Shown piece after piece: positions 44,204-53,008 of a stretch of DNA of 64,000 nucleotides. Within the stretch, counting starts at the first letter, position 1. The number at the start of each line of letters is the position of its first letter. The notes under the pieces were generated by a model that saw nothing but the letters and a program-made list of their open reading frames with translations, did not search any database and had not been told where the DNA came from. The position numbers and the translations under genes are program-made. The stretch comes from Lysinibacillus alkalisoli (GTDB taxonomy: Bacteria; Bacillota; Bacilli; Bacillales_A; Planococcaceae): NCBI RefSeq assembly GCF_014643595.1, contig NZ_BMJT01000007.1:1-64000 (forward strand), written 5' to 3'.

Positions 44204-44743
44204 TTGTATCTTTCACATATGGTGGATAACACTATTAAAAAATTCAAAGCACATATTGCCAATTTCATTACACTTTGTAATTTATCATTTGGTGGAGCAG
44301 CTATTATGGCTACTTTAAATGAACATTTTAGTTTCGCGGTATTATTTATTTTTATTGCAGCTTTACTGGATCGTTATGATGGCAAAGTCGCTCGTAAATT
44401 AAATCAACAATCGGAGCTTGGTAAACAATTAGATTCGATGAGTGATATTATATCGTTCGGTGTAGCACCCGCTCTTCTTATGTATGAGTATGCACTCTCT
44501 TATGCTGGTGCTGCAGGTATGATTGTCACAATTTTATATATTACTTGTGGCGCACTGCGCTTAGCTCGCTTTAACGTTTCTGATACAAATGGTTATTTTG
44601 TTGGCTTACCTATTACTGCAGCTGGTACTATTTTAACACTTAGTTATTTTGCAGGCCCTTATGTAGCCGCAGGTTTCTATGTACCACTCGTATTAATTTT
44701 ATCTGTAATGATGATTAGTACATTCACACTAAAAAAAGTATAA
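44204..44743 (+). CDS. pssA: CDP-diacylglycerol--serine O-phosphatidyltransferase
   Basis: 179 residues with about six membrane helices. It makes phosphatidylserine from CDP-diacylglycerol and serine. The CDP-alcohol phosphatidyltransferase motif D-G-x2-A-R-x8-G-x3-D-x3-D is exact: DGKVARKLNQQSELG then KQLDSMSD. The start is probably TTG at 44204, seven bases after GGAGGG; an ATG six codons later has no ribosome-binding site. A TATAAT at 44163-44168 is a possible -10 element. Confidence 0.94.
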   Translation: MYLSHMVDNTIKKFKAHIANFITLCNLSFGGAAIMATLNEHFSFAVLFIFIAALLDRYDGKVARKLNQQSELGKQLDSMSDIISFGVAPALLMYEYALSYAGAAGMIVTILYITCGALRLARFNVSDTNGYFVGLPITAAGTILTLSYFAGPYVAAGFYVPLVLILSVMMISTFTLKKV

Positions 44744-44752
44744 CGATTATAG

Positions 44753-44794
44753 AAAAGGTTGTCTAAGCATCATTATGCTCAGACAACCTTTTTT
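44753..44794. terminator. Bidirectional terminator between pssA and mtnN
   Basis: AAAAGGTTGTCTAAGCAT and ATGCTCAGACAACCTTTTTT form a long stem (one mismatch) ending in T-tracts on both strands, serving the convergent genes pssA and mtnN. Confidence 0.93.
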
Positions 44795-44795
44795 A

Positions 44796-45488
44796 TTAGA
44801 TACGCGTAATCGCTTCTAATACCACTTGTGTTGAATGTTTTGCTGCAATTGGTAAAAACTCTTCAAATGTTACGTCAGAAGCTTTGCCTGCAATATCTGA
44901 TAAGGCACGAATGACAACAAAAGGCACATTAAACTGATAGCAAACTTGGGCAACAGCCGCCGCTTCCATTTCTACCGCTTTTAATGTAGGAAAATGACTT
45001 CTTACCTCTTCTACTCGTTTCGGATCATACATAAAAGAGTCGCCTGAACCAATTAACCCCATAGCACTTGTATGCTCACCAACAGCTGCCACTGCTTGCT
45101 CTGCAATTTGGCAAAGCTTAGCGTCTGCTTTATATGTAGCAGGCATTTGAGGCACTTGTCCCATCAAATAACCAAATACAGTAGCATCCACATCATGATG
45201 CACAACCTCATCTGAAATCACAACAGAACCTACGTCTAACTGCGCGTCATAGCCACCTGCTGAACCTGTATTTATAACAACGTCAGGCGAAAAATGATGC
45301 AATAATATTGTTGTTGCCATTGCAGCATTTACTTTACCAATACCACTTTTAAGTAAAACAACTTCCTTTCCTTCATATGTACCTGTAGTGTATTCGCTAT
45401 TTGCAATAGTTATTACTTCACGATTTCCTAAACTCTCACGTAATGCCATCACTTCTTCTTCCATAGCACCAATCACTGCGATTCTCAT
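44796..45488 (-). CDS. mtnN: 5'-methylthioadenosine/S-adenosylhomocysteine nucleosidase
   Basis: 230 residues. MtnN cleaves methylthioadenosine and S-adenosylhomocysteine in the methionine salvage and activated methyl cycle. Signatures: AVIGAMEEEVMAL (catalytic Glu12 or so), NTGSAGGYDAQL, VEMEAAAVAQV (ribose-binding Glu pair) and RALSDIAG with the catalytic Asp. It follows yrrS by 12 bases. Confidence 0.97.
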   Translation of the reverse strand: MRIAVIGAMEEEVMALRESLGNREVITIANSEYTTGTYEGKEVVLLKSGIGKVNAAMATTILLHHFSPDVVINTGSAGGYDAQLDVGSVVISDEVVHHDVDATVFGYLMGQVPQMPATYKADAKLCQIAEQAVAAVGEHTSAMGLIGSGDSFMYDPKRVEEVRSHFPTLKAVEMEAAAVAQVCYQFNVPFVVIRALSDIAGKASDVTFEEFLPIAAKHSTQVVLEAITRI

Positions 45489-45500
45489 GTAACTTCCTCC

Positions 45501-46145
45501 TTAGTATGCACCTTCTGTAGTGTACAACTTCTCCATTTTAACAGGTAACCAACCTTCATTGTCTACCCATTCCATACTTATGCGATATTTTTCCACACCA
45601 TCTAGTGATGTTACGACACCTATCGCATTTTGCGCACCACCATTATTACCAACACGCAATACAATCATGTTATCCACATCTAAACCTGATGTGCGACTTA
45701 ATGTTTCGATTTTTTCTTCCCAGTCTAATGTACCTTTTTGATACATGGAAACATGTGGACCAACTTGAGCTGTTTTTGTAGGTTTCCAGTTTTTATCGAC
45801 AATAACTTCTTCCACAATAGGGTCGTCGCTCTTTGTAACTTCAGTCTTACGATCCGTTTCGCCTTCTGTAGATACGGATGCATCTTCTTTTGATACATCT
45901 TGCTTTTCTTCCGTTGGCTTTTCCTCTGTTGCCTTTTCTTCTTGTAGCTTTTTATCTTCTTCTACTTTCTTTTCATGCACTTTTGATTCTCGCGCTAATT
46001 CATCTGCTTGTGTATTTTTTATGATAATTGTTGCGGTACTTGCGATTAATAACATCATAAAGATAATTAAATAGTTCAGTAGTTTATCTGCTTTTTGTTT
46101 ACGTTCAGGACTTTGCATTTTATGTTTTCGAGATTTCTCTTCCAC
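45501..46145 (-). CDS. yrrS: YrrS family (DUF1510) membrane protein
   Basis: 214 residues. A short basic cytoplasmic N-terminus (RKHKMQSPERKQKADK), one membrane helix (LLNYLIIFMMLLIASTATIII), a Lys/Glu/Thr-rich disordered linker (about 55-120), and a C-terminal outside domain with GPHVSMYQKGTLDWEEKIETL (shortened here) and LDGVEKYRISMEWVDNEGW. This is the DUF1510/YrrS plan, and the position between greA and mtnN matches B. subtilis yrrS. Function unknown, linked by location to cell-wall genes. Confidence 0.88.
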   Translation of the reverse strand: MEEKSRKHKMQSPERKQKADKLLNYLIIFMMLLIASTATIIIKNTQADELARESKVHEKKVEEDKKLQEEKATEEKPTEEKQDVSKEDASVSTEGETDRKTEVTKSDDPIVEEVIVDKNWKPTKTAQVGPHVSMYQKGTLDWEEKIETLSRTSGLDVDNMIVLRVGNNGGAQNAIGVVTSLDGVEKYRISMEWVDNEGWLPVKMEKLYTTEGAY

Positions 46146-46234
46146 TTTAGCACCTCATTTCAAGCACTATTTTACCACCTTATGCTTTTATCTGCATAAT
46201 AAATCATCTCTTTATTTCGTGACTAAATAAAAAA

Positions 46235-46276
46235 CTTGTTAAAGGCAAATGAATCGTAATAATTGCCTTTAACAAG
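46235..46276 (-). terminator. greA terminator
   Basis: CTTGTTAAAGGCAA (46235-46248) pairs exactly with TTGCCTTTAACAAG (46263-46276); TTTTTTA follows on the minus strand. It lies nine bases after the greA stop codon. Confidence 0.92.
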
Positions 46277-46284
46277 CCTCTGTT

Positions 46285-46773
46285 TTATTTAATATTTAAA
46301 ATGCGTACATCCATCTCGCCGCCTGGTGTTTGTACTTTAACGGTTGCACCAATTTTATTGCCTAGTAAGCTTTTAGCGATTGGAGAGTCATTAGAGATAA
46401 GGCCTTCTAATGGGTCTGCCTCGGCTGAACCTACAATTGTGTAAGTTTCTTCAAAGTCTGAATCTTTCCCATTTACAATCTCAACAAATGTAACCGTTTT
46501 CCCGAGTGATACTGTGCCATTGTCGGCTTCATCTTCATTTATGATGACAGCATTGCGAATCATAGATTCAAGCGTTGAAATACGCCCTTCAACGAATGCT
46601 TGGTCTTCTTTTGCAGAGTCATACTCCGAGTTTTCAGATAAGTCGCCAAAACTGCGTGCTACTTTAATACGCTCAACGACTTCTTTTCTTTTTTCAGTAA
46701 TTAAGTACTCTAATTCTTCTTCTAATTTGCGTTTACCTGCTTCGGTCATTGGATATGTTTTTTCGTTTGACAA
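46285..46773 (-). CDS. greA: Transcription elongation factor GreA
   Basis: 162 residues. GreA rescues backtracked RNA polymerase by inducing transcript cleavage. It has the N-terminal coiled coil with [15 protein letters not shown] and the tip acidic residues in [18 protein letters not shown], and a C-terminal FKBP-like domain ([28 protein letters not shown]). Its leader carries its own promoter (46910-46938) and a strong hairpin (46824-46881), unusual for an ordinary housekeeping gene. Confidence 0.97.
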   Translation of the reverse strand: MSNEKTYPMTEAGKRKLEEELEYLITEKRKEVVERIKVARSFGDLSENSEYDSAKEDQAFVEGRISTLESMIRNAVIINEDEADNGTVSLGKTVTFVEIVNGKDSDFEETYTIVGSAEADPLEGLISNDSPIAKSLLGNKIGATVKVQTPGGEMDVRILNIK

Positions 46774-46823
46774 GGTAATTCCACTCCTTTATATACACTC
46801 ACTTAAAAATTGGGCATGTACAC

Positions 46824-46881
46824 AAAAAGATAAAACTCGACTAGCAACAACTACATTTCGTTGTCACTAATCGAATTTTAT
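46824..46881 (-). terminator. Terminator-like hairpin in the greA leader
   Basis: Reading minus, TAAAATTCGATTAG with GACAAC and GTTGTTGCTAG with TCGAGTTTTA form a 21-pair stem (some G-U pairs) with an 8-nt loop, followed by TCTTTTT. It is downstream of the greA promoter and about 50 bases before the start codon, so it should attenuate greA as well as stop read-through from udk. Confidence 0.8.
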
Positions 46882-46909
46882 ATCCTGTCATGCTTCCAAT
46901 ATTTGCATT

Positions 46910-46938
46910 AGCATAATACAGACTTTGTATTTTGTCAA
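46910..46938 (-). promoter_or_regulatory. Candidate greA promoter
   Basis: On the minus strand TTGACA (46933-46938), 17 bp, TATGCT (46910-46915). The -35 is consensus. The transcript would begin near 46903, upstream of the leader hairpin. Confidence 0.6.
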
Positions 46939-47049
46939 TCGCTATTATGCAAAAGTAATTTGTCAAAGAGACAAGTTGAAAGTATAAACGTATTTTATTA
47001 CTATTTCAACAATAGTATCTTAAAATTATGCCCCTTTATAATACCTGTT

Positions 47050-47670
47050 TTATTGGGATAATACCATCTTAATTTTTGTAATTAATAAATCAATAGCGAC
47101 GGTATTCTCGCCACCTTCAGGAATAATAAGGTCGGCAAAACGTTTTGTTGGTTCAATAAAATGATTGTGACTTGGGCGCACAGCTGTTAAATACTGTGTA
47201 ATTACAGAATCTGTTGTCCTACCACGCTCTGTAATATCTCGTAAAATGCGACGAATAATACGCAAGTCCGCGTCCGTATCTACAAAAATCTTAATATCCA
47301 TCAAATTACGCAATGCTTCGTCTTCTAGTACTAAAATGCCTTCCACGATGATCACGTCTGCGGGTTCGATATGTTCCACTTCTGTTGATCTTGTGTGTGC
47401 GACATAATCATATATTGGTTTATCAATGCTCTCGCGGTTAAGTAGGTGTTGAATGTCCTCCACTAAACGTACATTGTCAAATGCATTAGGGTGGTCATAA
47501 TTTGTATTAAGACGCTCTTCAAACGTCATATGAGATTGGTCTTTATAGTAGTAATCTTGCTCAATAATTACAAGTGATTGATTATGAAATACCTCTTTAA
47601 TGGCTTGTGTTACACTTGTCTTACCTGAGCAAGAACCTCCTGCAATGCCGATGACGACAGGCTTTGTCAT
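47050..47670 (-). CDS. udk: Uridine kinase
   Basis: 206 residues. Udk phosphorylates uridine and cytidine in pyrimidine salvage. P-loop [15 protein letters not shown] at residue 8, [12 protein letters not shown] substrate motif, NYDHPNAFD, and the lid-region [17 protein letters not shown]. It starts at the last base of trhP2 and belongs to the same operon. Confidence 0.96.
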   Translation of the reverse strand: MTKPVVIGIAGGSCSGKTSVTQAIKEVFHNQSLVIIEQDYYYKDQSHMTFEERLNTNYDHPNAFDNVRLVEDIQHLLNRESIDKPIYDYVAHTRSTEVEHIEPADVIIVEGILVLEDEALRNLMDIKIFVDTDADLRIIRRILRDITERGRTTDSVITQYLTAVRPSHNHFIEPTKRFADLIIPEGGENTVAIDLLITKIKMVLSQ

Positions 47671-48950
47671 CAGTCATTCTCCTTTCTCATCATGTTCTCA
47701 GGATAGAGTTTATATGGACATTTGAACGTCACAATCTGTAAAGGATGACGTGCAGCATCTAAGACATTCCCGTCTTCATCCTTAACTTCATCAATTGTAA
47801 TGCGGAAATTTTCAATTTCTGGGCCAAAAAACTCCACCTCGTCACCTGGTTTAAAATAGTTGCGTTGTTGTAGTGTGACAATTTGTGTTTCCTCATCATA
47901 AGCTAAGACACGACCAACAAATTCATATTTGGTTTTACGACCATGTTCGCCAAACATTTGTTCTTCATGCCCTGGTGCATCATGGAAGAAAGCCTCTGCT
48001 GTATCACGATTCGCACATTTATCTAGCTCTTCTAGCCATTCACGCTTAATTTTAAAGTTTTCTGGGTCTGCGCAATACGCATCAATCACTTTGCGATACA
48101 CAGATACTACTGTAGCTACATAGTGAATCGACTTCATACGACCTTCAATTTTCAAGGAGTCGATCCCAAGCTCTATCATATGTGGAATAGCTTCCACCAA
48201 TTTTAAATCTTTAGGGCTCATAGCGAATGGCTCATGATTAGCCTCATACAGGGCTTTTTCCTCGCCATCTTCTAATTCATATAAATCATAATCCCAACGG
48301 CAAGATTGGCAGCACCCTCCGCGATTAGAGTCACGTGCTGTCATATGATTAGATAGTACACAGCGTCCTGAATACGCAATACACATTGCACCGTGAATAA
48401 AGGCTTCAATTTCAATATCAACCTTCTCTTTCATAAGGCGCATCTCTTCCCCACCGACTTCACGTGCTAATACAACACGGTGTAAGCCTTCATCTTTCCA
48501 ATACTTAACCGCTTTCCAGTTCGATAGCGATTGTTGTGTTGAAAGATGGATCTCGAGCTTTGGTGCATATGTGCGGCATGTTTCAATAATTAATGGGTCT
48601 GCCACAATAATACCTGTTACACCTGCTGACTCAATATCTTGTAAATATTCTTTTAAACCATCCATGTTTTCATTATGTGCAAAAATATTTGTTGTTACAT
48701 AAATTTTAGCATGATATGGATTAGCAAATGCCACTGCTTCACGCATTTCATCAATGGAAAAGTTGCCTGCATTCGAACGCAGACCAAATTCCTGTCCACC
48801 AATGAATACCGCATCTGCCCCGTAATGTACGGCTACCTTTAACTTCTCTAGACTACCTGCTGGTGCAAGCAATTCAGGCTTCTTTGTGATGATTCGCTTA
48901 CCGTTCACCACTTCGCGAATTTTTTCGTTTTCTAGTAATGCTAACGCCAC
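47670..48950 (-). CDS. trhP2: U32-family tRNA 5-hydroxyuridine synthesis protein TrhP2 (YrrO)
   Basis: 426 residues, annotated as peptidase U32. The N-terminal barrel starts [20 protein letters not shown] with GADAVFIGG. The cysteine cluster that holds an iron-sulfur centre is present: [16 protein letters not shown] and [13 protein letters not shown], near residues 165-200. In B. subtilis TrhP1 and TrhP2 hydroxylate wobble uridine of tRNA to ho5U, using a prephenate-derived group, and TrmR then methylates it. All three genes are in a row here. The C-terminal beta domain contains [13 protein letters not shown]. Start is GTG at 48950. Confidence 0.93.
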   Translation of the reverse strand: MALALLENEKIREVVNGKRIITKKPELLAPAGSLEKLKVAVHYGADAVFIGGQEFGLRSNAGNFSIDEMREAVAFANPYHAKIYVTTNIFAHNENMDGLKEYLQDIESAGVTGIIVADPLIIETCRTYAPKLEIHLSTQQSLSNWKAVKYWKDEGLHRVVLAREVGGEEMRLMKEKVDIEIEAFIHGAMCIAYSGRCVLSNHMTARDSNRGGCCQSCRWDYDLYELEDGEEKALYEANHEPFAMSPKDLKLVEAIPHMIELGIDSLKIEGRMKSIHYVATVVSVYRKVIDAYCADPENFKIKREWLEELDKCANRDTAEAFFHDAPGHEEQMFGEHGRKTKYEFVGRVLAYDEETQIVTLQQRNYFKPGDEVEFFGPEIENFRITIDEVKDEDGNVLDAARHPLQIVTFKCPYKLYPENMMRKEND

Positions 48951-48966
48951 TTTAGCTTACCCCCTC

Positions 48967-49902
48967 TTAATAAACTGTTTCTTTAAAGATAAATCCTGTA
49001 TCTAATGGACGATGGTCTGGCTGAATTTCTTCAACTGCCGCTTGCAACTCATCGCGTATTGCATCGTATGCCTCTGCACCCTCATCAAAAAATGTATCAA
49101 TAGCTTTACGATACAATGCCGTTACTTTGGTAACATATGTTGTAGTTTGCAATACACCCTCGATTTTAAAAGCATCAATACCGGCTTCAAATAATTCATC
49201 TAACTCATCAATAATGCACATATCGTTAGGACTGAAAATATGTGTGCCATTTACATCTTCATAAATTGGGTATTTATTACTGCGTTCATCATCATGTAAA
49301 AACATATTGCGATTATCTTTACGATTCTCAATCGCCATTACCTTATCTTGATATAAGAAGTAATGTCCTAATAAAGGGCGCTTAGATTGGAACATACATG
49401 TCATACCATGGACTTGAACCTCCACAGCTACTTCTGCATTTTCCTTAATTTCTACGACTTCATCCATTGATAACTCACGTGCTAATACAGCGCGATTGGC
49501 CCCACGCTCTCCCCAATAATTAGCTGTAAACCAATTGGTTGCTGTTGTTTCTGGATTCCAATGTAGTGGTATAGTAATCCCTTGTTCTCTACAAGCCATA
49601 ATTACGGCGGGGTCGCCAAATACGAAAGCATCGACTTGTAATTTTGCCACCTCTGCAATGTAGGCATCTAATGCCTCAATACGATCATTATGAAAAATCG
49701 CATTCACTGCGACATAAATCTTTTTACCAGCAGCATGTACTAATGCTACTGCCTCTTTTACGTCTTGCAATGTAAATTCACCTGCTAAACGCAAACCAAA
49801 CTGTTGTTCACCTACAATAAAAGCATCCGCTCCTGCTTCCAGTAAAGCTGGAATATGGGCTAATGATTGCGGTGTTACGAGTAATTCTGGTTTATTCAAC
49901 AT
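48967..49902 (-). CDS. trhP1: U32-family tRNA 5-hydroxyuridine synthesis protein TrhP1 (YrrN)
   Basis: 311 residues, shorter U32 paralogue. It has the same barrel start (KPELLVTPQSLAHIPALLEA, GADAFIVGEQQFGLRL) but lacks the cysteine cluster, having only MTCMFQSKRPLLGHYFLY where TrhP2 has its iron-sulfur cysteines, and no C-terminal beta domain. It should act with TrhP2. I start at ATG 49902 (MLNKPEL), five bases after GAGGTG; the ORF continues six codons into the end of trmR. Confidence 0.92.
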   Translation of the reverse strand: MLNKPELLVTPQSLAHIPALLEAGADAFIVGEQQFGLRLAGEFTLQDVKEAVALVHAAGKKIYVAVNAIFHNDRIEALDAYIAEVAKLQVDAFVFGDPAVIMACREQGITIPLHWNPETTATNWFTANYWGERGANRAVLARELSMDEVVEIKENAEVAVEVQVHGMTCMFQSKRPLLGHYFLYQDKVMAIENRKDNRNMFLHDDERSNKYPIYEDVNGTHIFSPNDMCIIDELDELFEAGIDAFKIEGVLQTTTYVTKVTALYRKAIDTFFDEGAEAYDAIRDELQAAVEEIQPDHRPLDTGFIFKETVY

Positions 49903-49904
49903 TG

Positions 49905-50537
49905 TCACCTCTTCAAACATAATAATAAACCATCACCAACTGGTAAAAAAGCACTCGTGTAATGCGGGTGCTGCATAATCCAATCTGTGAAGTTTTTTAA
50001 ATTGCGTATCATCGTTCTTTTACGTCGTGGTACTTCTTGTAATGCTAAATCTGATAAACCATGCATATACATATTATCAATATAAATGACGCCACCACTT
50101 GGCACATATCTCTCGTACTTTTCAAAAAAGCGTTGATACTGTCCCTTAGCTGCGTCAATAAATATCGCATCAAACATTGTGCCATATGGCTCCACATTTA
50201 CCTCTAATGCATCACCTTCAAGTAAAGTAATACGGTCATGGACTGCGGAGCGCGCTAAAAATGTTTGGGCTAGCGCTACTCTTTCTGCGTCACGTTCAAT
50301 GGTTACAATATGTGTTTTAGGCAATGCTTCTGCCATACGTAAGGCAGAATACCCTATAGCCGAGCCAATCTCCAAAATATGAGTTGGCTGTTGAATACGC
50401 AATAATTGATTAAGCGCATCAATCGCAGCTAATTGCATGATAGGTACGTGATTTGCCTCAGCAAATTGTTCCATCTCCACGAATAATTCATTTCGTGGTT
50501 GGACAAAAGAATTGATATACGCATCCGATACTTCCAT
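49905..50537 (-). CDS. trmR: tRNA 5-hydroxyuridine methyltransferase TrmR (YrrM)
   Basis: 210 residues. O-methyltransferase family 3 fold with motif I ILEIGSAIGYSALRMA near residue 56, VTIERDAERVALAQ, and DAIFIDAAKGQYQRFFE (metal and SAM residues), then GGVIYIDNMYMHG. TrmR turns ho5U34 into mo5U34 in tRNA. Immediately followed by trhP1 and trhP2, which make its substrate. Confidence 0.93.
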   Translation of the reverse strand: MEVSDAYINSFVQPRNELFVEMEQFAEANHVPIMQLAAIDALNQLLRIQQPTHILEIGSAIGYSALRMAEALPKTHIVTIERDAERVALAQTFLARSAVHDRITLLEGDALEVNVEPYGTMFDAIFIDAAKGQYQRFFEKYERYVPSGGVIYIDNMYMHGLSDLALQEVPRRKRTMIRNLKNFTDWIMQHPHYTSAFLPVGDGLLLCLKR

Positions 50538-50554
50538 CTAGGACACCTCATTAT

Positions 50555-50581
50555 CAAAAAACAGCGAGCAGACACTCGCTG
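50555..50581 (-). terminator. Terminator between mltG and trmR
   Basis: CAGCGAG (50562-50568) pairs with CTCGCTG (50575-50581, minus-strand sense CAGCGAG...CTCGCTG) and is followed on the minus strand by TTTTTT. It separates the mltG transcript from the trmR operon. Confidence 0.8.
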
Positions 50582-50631
50582 GCTAAAATTTTAAGATATT
50601 TTTTAATAAAAATCACTGTTTATAGTACCAT

Positions 50632-50671
50632 GAAAGGAGAAGGCACACAAGTTGTGAAACCTTCTCCTTTC
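50632..50671. other. 12-bp inverted repeat downstream of mltG
   Basis: GAAAGGAGAAGG (50632-50643) and CCTTCTCCTTTC (50660-50671) pair exactly, with a nested CACAA/TTGTG. No T-tract follows on the minus strand, so it is not a standard terminator; it may stabilise the mltG mRNA end. Confidence 0.6.
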
Positions 50672-50678
50672 GCATTTA

Positions 50679-51803
50679 TCATTTCGTTTTAATATATTTT
50701 TTCTCATTTTCTTGATGTTCTTCATACGTTTTCGCAAAGTGATTAATGCCATTTTCATCTGCTAAGAAATATAAATACTCTGTTGTTGTTGGATTTAGTG
50801 CAGCTTGAATTGACACATCACCTGGCGCAGCGATTGGCCCTGGCGGTAAACCTTTATTTTGATACGTATTGTACGGATTATCCACTTCTAAATCTTTATA
50901 CAATACTACATCTTTATGCTCACCTAATGCATATAAAACTGTAGGGTCTGTTTGCAATGGCATATCTTCTTTAATGCGGTTGTAAAAGACACTAGCAATT
51001 GTTTCGCGGTCTGTTTGTGCTGTTGCTTCTCGCTCTAATAAAGAAGCAAACGTTATTAGCTCATGGACAGTCATCTCACGCTCCTGCATAAGTCCTTTAT
51101 ATTGCATAACTGTTTTATTCATAGTATCTAACATTAGTTTTACGATGCTTTCTAATGACGGCTTTTCATCAAAGAGCGGGTAAGTAGCTGGATATAAATA
51201 TCCCTCTAATTTATAACGAATATTTTCATTATTAATAGCATCTGTTAAAAGTTCTGGATACTGCGTTTGCATTTTTTGAATGAATGCATCACTTGTTACT
51301 AAACTCATAAATTGTTTTTCTGTATAGTCCGTATGTTTGGCAATAATGCTACCGATTTGGTCTAGTGTTAAACCTTCTGGAATGGTTATTGTAGATAATG
51401 GTTCGCGGTAAATTGTGCCTGTCTTTAAGCTTTCAATAATTTCGTCTAATGTCATGGATTTCGTTAAATCATATGTGCCTGCTTGAAAACTCGACTCGTT
51501 TTTAAATTTTGTATAATATTTAAAAATACGTGCACTTTTAATGACCCCTTTTTTCTCTAACTCTTTTGAAATAAGTGCTATGCCAGAGCCAATAGGTACT
51601 TCTACAGCAATTTTTTCTGTAGAATCGGGGTCTACAGGTTTTAAGGCACTCTTCACATATAAATAACCACCTACGCCAACGAGCAGTACGATGGCTAAAA
51701 TCGCAAGTGTTACATAACCAACAATTTTACGCACGAAGTTCACCTCATCTTTTCTTGCGTTCATATTTTTATACATTTGTTGCTTTTTATTTTCGTCAAT
51801 CAC
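50679..51803 (-). CDS. mltG: Endolytic transglycosylase MltG
   Basis: 374 residues. MltG cuts nascent peptidoglycan strands at the membrane. A cytoplasmic basic start, one membrane helix (YVTLAILAIVLLVGVGGYLYV, given in part), and the YceG domain with SGIALISKELEKKGVI, PEGLTLDQIGSII, and the catalytic motif FASLLEREA (Glu) near residue 250, then TDPTVLYALG and PGPIAAPGDVSIQAAL. Start is GTG 51803, seven bases after AAGGAGG. Confidence 0.96.
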   Translation of the reverse strand: MIDENKKQQMYKNMNARKDEVNFVRKIVGYVTLAILAIVLLVGVGGYLYVKSALKPVDPDSTEKIAVEVPIGSGIALISKELEKKGVIKSARIFKYYTKFKNESSFQAGTYDLTKSMTLDEIIESLKTGTIYREPLSTITIPEGLTLDQIGSIIAKHTDYTEKQFMSLVTSDAFIQKMQTQYPELLTDAINNENIRYKLEGYLYPATYPLFDEKPSLESIVKLMLDTMNKTVMQYKGLMQEREMTVHELITFASLLEREATAQTDRETIASVFYNRIKEDMPLQTDPTVLYALGEHKDVVLYKDLEVDNPYNTYQNKGLPPGPIAAPGDVSIQAALNPTTTEYLYFLADENGINHFAKTYEEHQENEKKYIKTK

Positions 51804-51897
51804 ACTCTTGCCTCCTTACATTATTCAATCATACTAAAAATATGTAGTGTAAACAATTGTAATTATAAGACGCATAAGTCGCGTAAATTGTTCACAA

Positions 51898-51933
51898 AAA
51901 AATCACTTAAAAGGAAAATCCTTTTAAGTGATT
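51898..51933 (-). terminator. yrzB terminator
   Basis: AATCACTTAAAAGGA and TCCTTTTAAGTGATT around AAA, followed by a T-tract on the minus strand. It ends ten bases from the stop codon of the DUF1292 gene. Confidence 0.9.
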
Positions 51934-51943
51934 AAAATGGTGC

Positions 51944-52228
51944 TTATTCTTCGTCAAATTCATCTTGTAATGTATTTAACACTTCTTCGATCATTTCCCA
52001 CTCTTCTTCTGTTTCGATTGGCTCTAAATCGCCACCTTCGTCACCTTCTGTTGGTTGGAATGATGAAGCATGAATTTCGATGTTACCCTCTTCGTCCTCA
52101 CTGCCTACTAAGTAGTAAAGTACGTAAGATTTGTTATGTTTTTCAGAGTCAAATGTGTAAAGCACTTCACATAAATGCTCATCGCCATTATCATCAATTA
52201 CTGTAATATGTCGTTCGCCGTGTTCCAT
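51944..52228 (-). CDS. yrzB: DUF1292 domain protein (YrzB)
   Basis: 94 residues, very acidic, with [20 protein letters not shown] and [18 protein letters not shown], the DUF1292 core, and an acidic tail. Its place between ruvX and mltG matches YrzB of Bacillus. Function unknown. It follows ruvX by 19 bases. Confidence 0.9.
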   Translation of the reverse strand: MEHGERHITVIDDNGDEHLCEVLYTFDSEKHNKSYVLYYLVGSEDEEGNIEIHASSFQPTEGDEGGDLEPIETEEEWEMIEEVLNTLQDEFDEE

Positions 52229-52247
52229 TAGGAAAGCACCTCTTCCT

Positions 52248-52664
52248 TTAATTTTTGCTATCTAGATAGCCTTGTAAAATCATTACTGCTGCCATCTTAT
52301 CAATGACCTTTTTGCGTTTGTTGCGACTTACATCTGCTTCAATTAATACACGTTCGGCAGCCATAGTGGATAAACGCTCATCCCATAATACCACAGGTAA
52401 ACCAAAAGTTTCTTCTAAAAGTGCTTTATATGCCTGTGAAGCCTCACCGCGAGGCCCAACGGTATTATTCATGTTTTTAGGAAACCCTACAACAAAGCTA
52501 GTTACATTATGTTGTTTTACAAGCTCCTTAATACGTGCTATGCCAAATTCGCCAATTGCTTCATTAATTTTAATGATTTCGACGCCTTGTGCTGTCCATC
52601 CGAGTGCATCGCTCACTGCAACGCCTACGGTTTTAGAGCCAACGTCTAAACCCATCACTCTCAT
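52248..52664 (-). CDS. ruvX: Holliday junction resolvase-like protein RuvX (YqgF)
   Basis: 138 residues, RNase H-like fold. The first acidic residue is in [15 protein letters not shown] (Asp6), with [17 protein letters not shown] in the middle and [14 protein letters not shown] late, all standard YqgF signatures. The family is linked to pre-16S rRNA 5' end processing and possibly to recombination. It overlaps ireB by 4 bp. Confidence 0.95.
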   Translation of the reverse strand: MRVMGLDVGSKTVGVAVSDALGWTAQGVEIIKINEAIGEFGIARIKELVKQHNVTSFVVGFPKNMNNTVGPRGEASQAYKALLEETFGLPVVLWDERLSTMAAERVLIEADVSRNKRKKVIDKMAAVMILQGYLDSKN

Positions 52665-52930
52665 TTTTTCGCCTCATTATGCTTAATATAAAATTTAACA
52701 AGTTCTTCTAGAATTTCATCGCGTTCTAGTTTTCTTATGACATTACGTGCATCCTGATGGCGAGGAATATACGCCGGATCACCAGATAGTAGATAACCCA
52801 CTATTTGATTAATCGGATTGTACCCCTTTTCTTCTAATGAACTATGCACTTGTAACATCACTTGTTTGACTTCTTGTGCCATTGATTCATCTTGGAAATT
52901 AAATTTCATTGTTTGATCGTACTTATTCAT
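52661..52930 (-). CDS. IreB family regulatory phosphoprotein (YrzL)
   Basis: 89 residues, DUF965. It begins [15 protein letters not shown], with [20 protein letters not shown] and [19 protein letters not shown], the family core. IreB is a target of the Ser/Thr kinase IreK in enterococci, where N-terminal threonines are phosphorylated; Thr7 here is a candidate. I start at ATG 52930, six bases after GAGGTG; the ORF runs 12 codons upstream without support. Confidence 0.93.
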   Translation of the reverse strand: MNKYDQTMKFNFQDESMAQEVKQVMLQVHSSLEEKGYNPINQIVGYLLSGDPAYIPRHQDARNVIRKLERDEILEELVKFYIKHNEAKK

Positions 52931-53008
52931 CTCCAGCACCTCGCTTTCAGAAGGGGTGCTAAGCATCTAGCACCTTTGCCTTCTATTATACTCGATTACT
53001 GAAATTTA

